Part shown: in pieces, positions 63,873 to 64,000 of the stretch
Layout of the letters: every line of letters begins with the position of its first letter
Numbering within the stretch: position 1 is the first letter of the stretch
Origin: Arminella tubonensis
GTDB taxonomy: Bacteria; Pseudomonadota; Alphaproteobacteria; Rhizobiales; Rhizobiaceae
Direction of reading: 5' to 3'
Length of the DNA stretch: 64,000 nt
NCBI RefSeq assembly: GCF_003240585.1
Contig: NZ_PCDP01000019.1
Location: 113,536 to 177,535, forward strand
Notes under the pieces: generated by a model
Databases searched by the model: none
Seen by the model: the letters and a program-made list of their open reading frames with translations, nothing else
What the model was told of the DNA's origin: nothing
Program-made: the position numbers and the translations under genes

Positions 63873-64000
63873 ATGAACCAGCGTTTTGCTGTGCTGGCAA
63901 CGACTGAGTTTTTCAACGAAATCGCCCAACTCCGGAAGATGCCTTTTTCGCAGTGCGCAAACCCCGGACGTGGAAAGAATGTGATGATCAAAACCGGTTT
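63873..64000 (+). CDS. Possible partial gene at the window end
   Basis: The plus strand is open from ATG at 63873 to the window end (about 42 codons), reading MNQRFAVLATTEFFNEIAQL. Only a weak ribosome site precedes it. It might be the start of a gene, but the evidence is thin. Confidence 0.3.
   Translation, partial: MNQRFAVLATTEFFNEIAQLRKMPFSQCANPGRGKNVMIKTG

Noticed and set aside
1..64000. CRISPR arrays, tRNA or rRNA genes and complete transposases
   Set aside because: None found by reading; no regularly spaced repeats, no tRNA-like cloverleaf and no intact transposase frame were recognised.

Overview
The window looks like accessory chromosome or megaplasmid DNA from a member of the Rhizobiaceae (Rhizobium, Sinorhizobium or Agrobacterium type). 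Pointers are a SyrB-family regulator, an ExoX-type exopolysaccharide repressor, DUF982 proteins, an ExoP/Wza/ExoY/Wzx/Wzy polysaccharide locus and a rhizobial-style chemoreceptor. No rRNA, tRNA, CRISPR array or intact transposase was seen.

Layout. 0-7.2 kb: the N-terminal part of a membrane PAS sensor, a short-chain dehydrogenase divergent from a TetR regulator with twin palindromic operators, and a double-HAMP chemoreceptor. 7.5-12.3 kb: a minus-strand RiPP-type cluster (XRE regulator, winged-helix/BTAD-TPR regulator, 72-residue precursor candidate, YcaO, TfuA). 12.4-17.2 kb: a scarred zone with a glutathione transferase, a LysR gene cut in two by a 2.33-kb element with inverted repeats and an 8-bp target duplication, a second LysR remnant and an Nramp remnant. 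The element carries a class III adenylate cyclase and no transposase. 17.3-42.8 kb: an exopolysaccharide locus with an ExoX-like repressor, VanZ-like protein, UDP-glucose dehydrogenase, ExoP-type co-polymerase, Wza-type outer membrane exporter, ExoY-type initiating transferase, WecG/TagA transferase, several GT2 transferases, Wzy, two Wzx-like flippases, two acyltransferases, and GH10 and GH16 hydrolases. 42.8-51 kb: small genes, SyrB-like regulators, a PP2A-like phosphatase and many frameshifted remnants, including an IS6-family transposase. 51-56.3 kb: an epimerase and GT4 pair, a flavin monooxygenase, and a TetR regulator divergent from a membrane protein. 56.4-64 kb: a serine hydrolase, a GNAT acetyltransferase, a duplicated lipoprotein plus small-protein unit, a DUF1835-type protein, a small zincin-like protein and exported proteins of unknown function.

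How the genes work together. The polysaccharide genes form a Wzx/Wzy-type route. ExoY-like transferase loads the first sugar on undecaprenyl phosphate, WecG and GT2 enzymes extend the unit, acyltransferases decorate it, Wzx flips it, Wzy polymerises it, and the ExoP and Wza proteins control length and export. GH10 and GH16 enzymes may trim the product. Three tiny membrane proteins that share residues at fixed spacing (about 18.35, 19.07 and 41.6 kb) flank this locus. The YcaO-TfuA cluster probably makes a modified peptide, perhaps thioamidated, under its own regulators, with no exporter or protease visible. The strongest candidates for something undescribed are the YcaO-TfuA cluster, the cyclase-bearing insertion cassette, the tiny membrane protein family and the duplicated lipoprotein plus small-protein unit.
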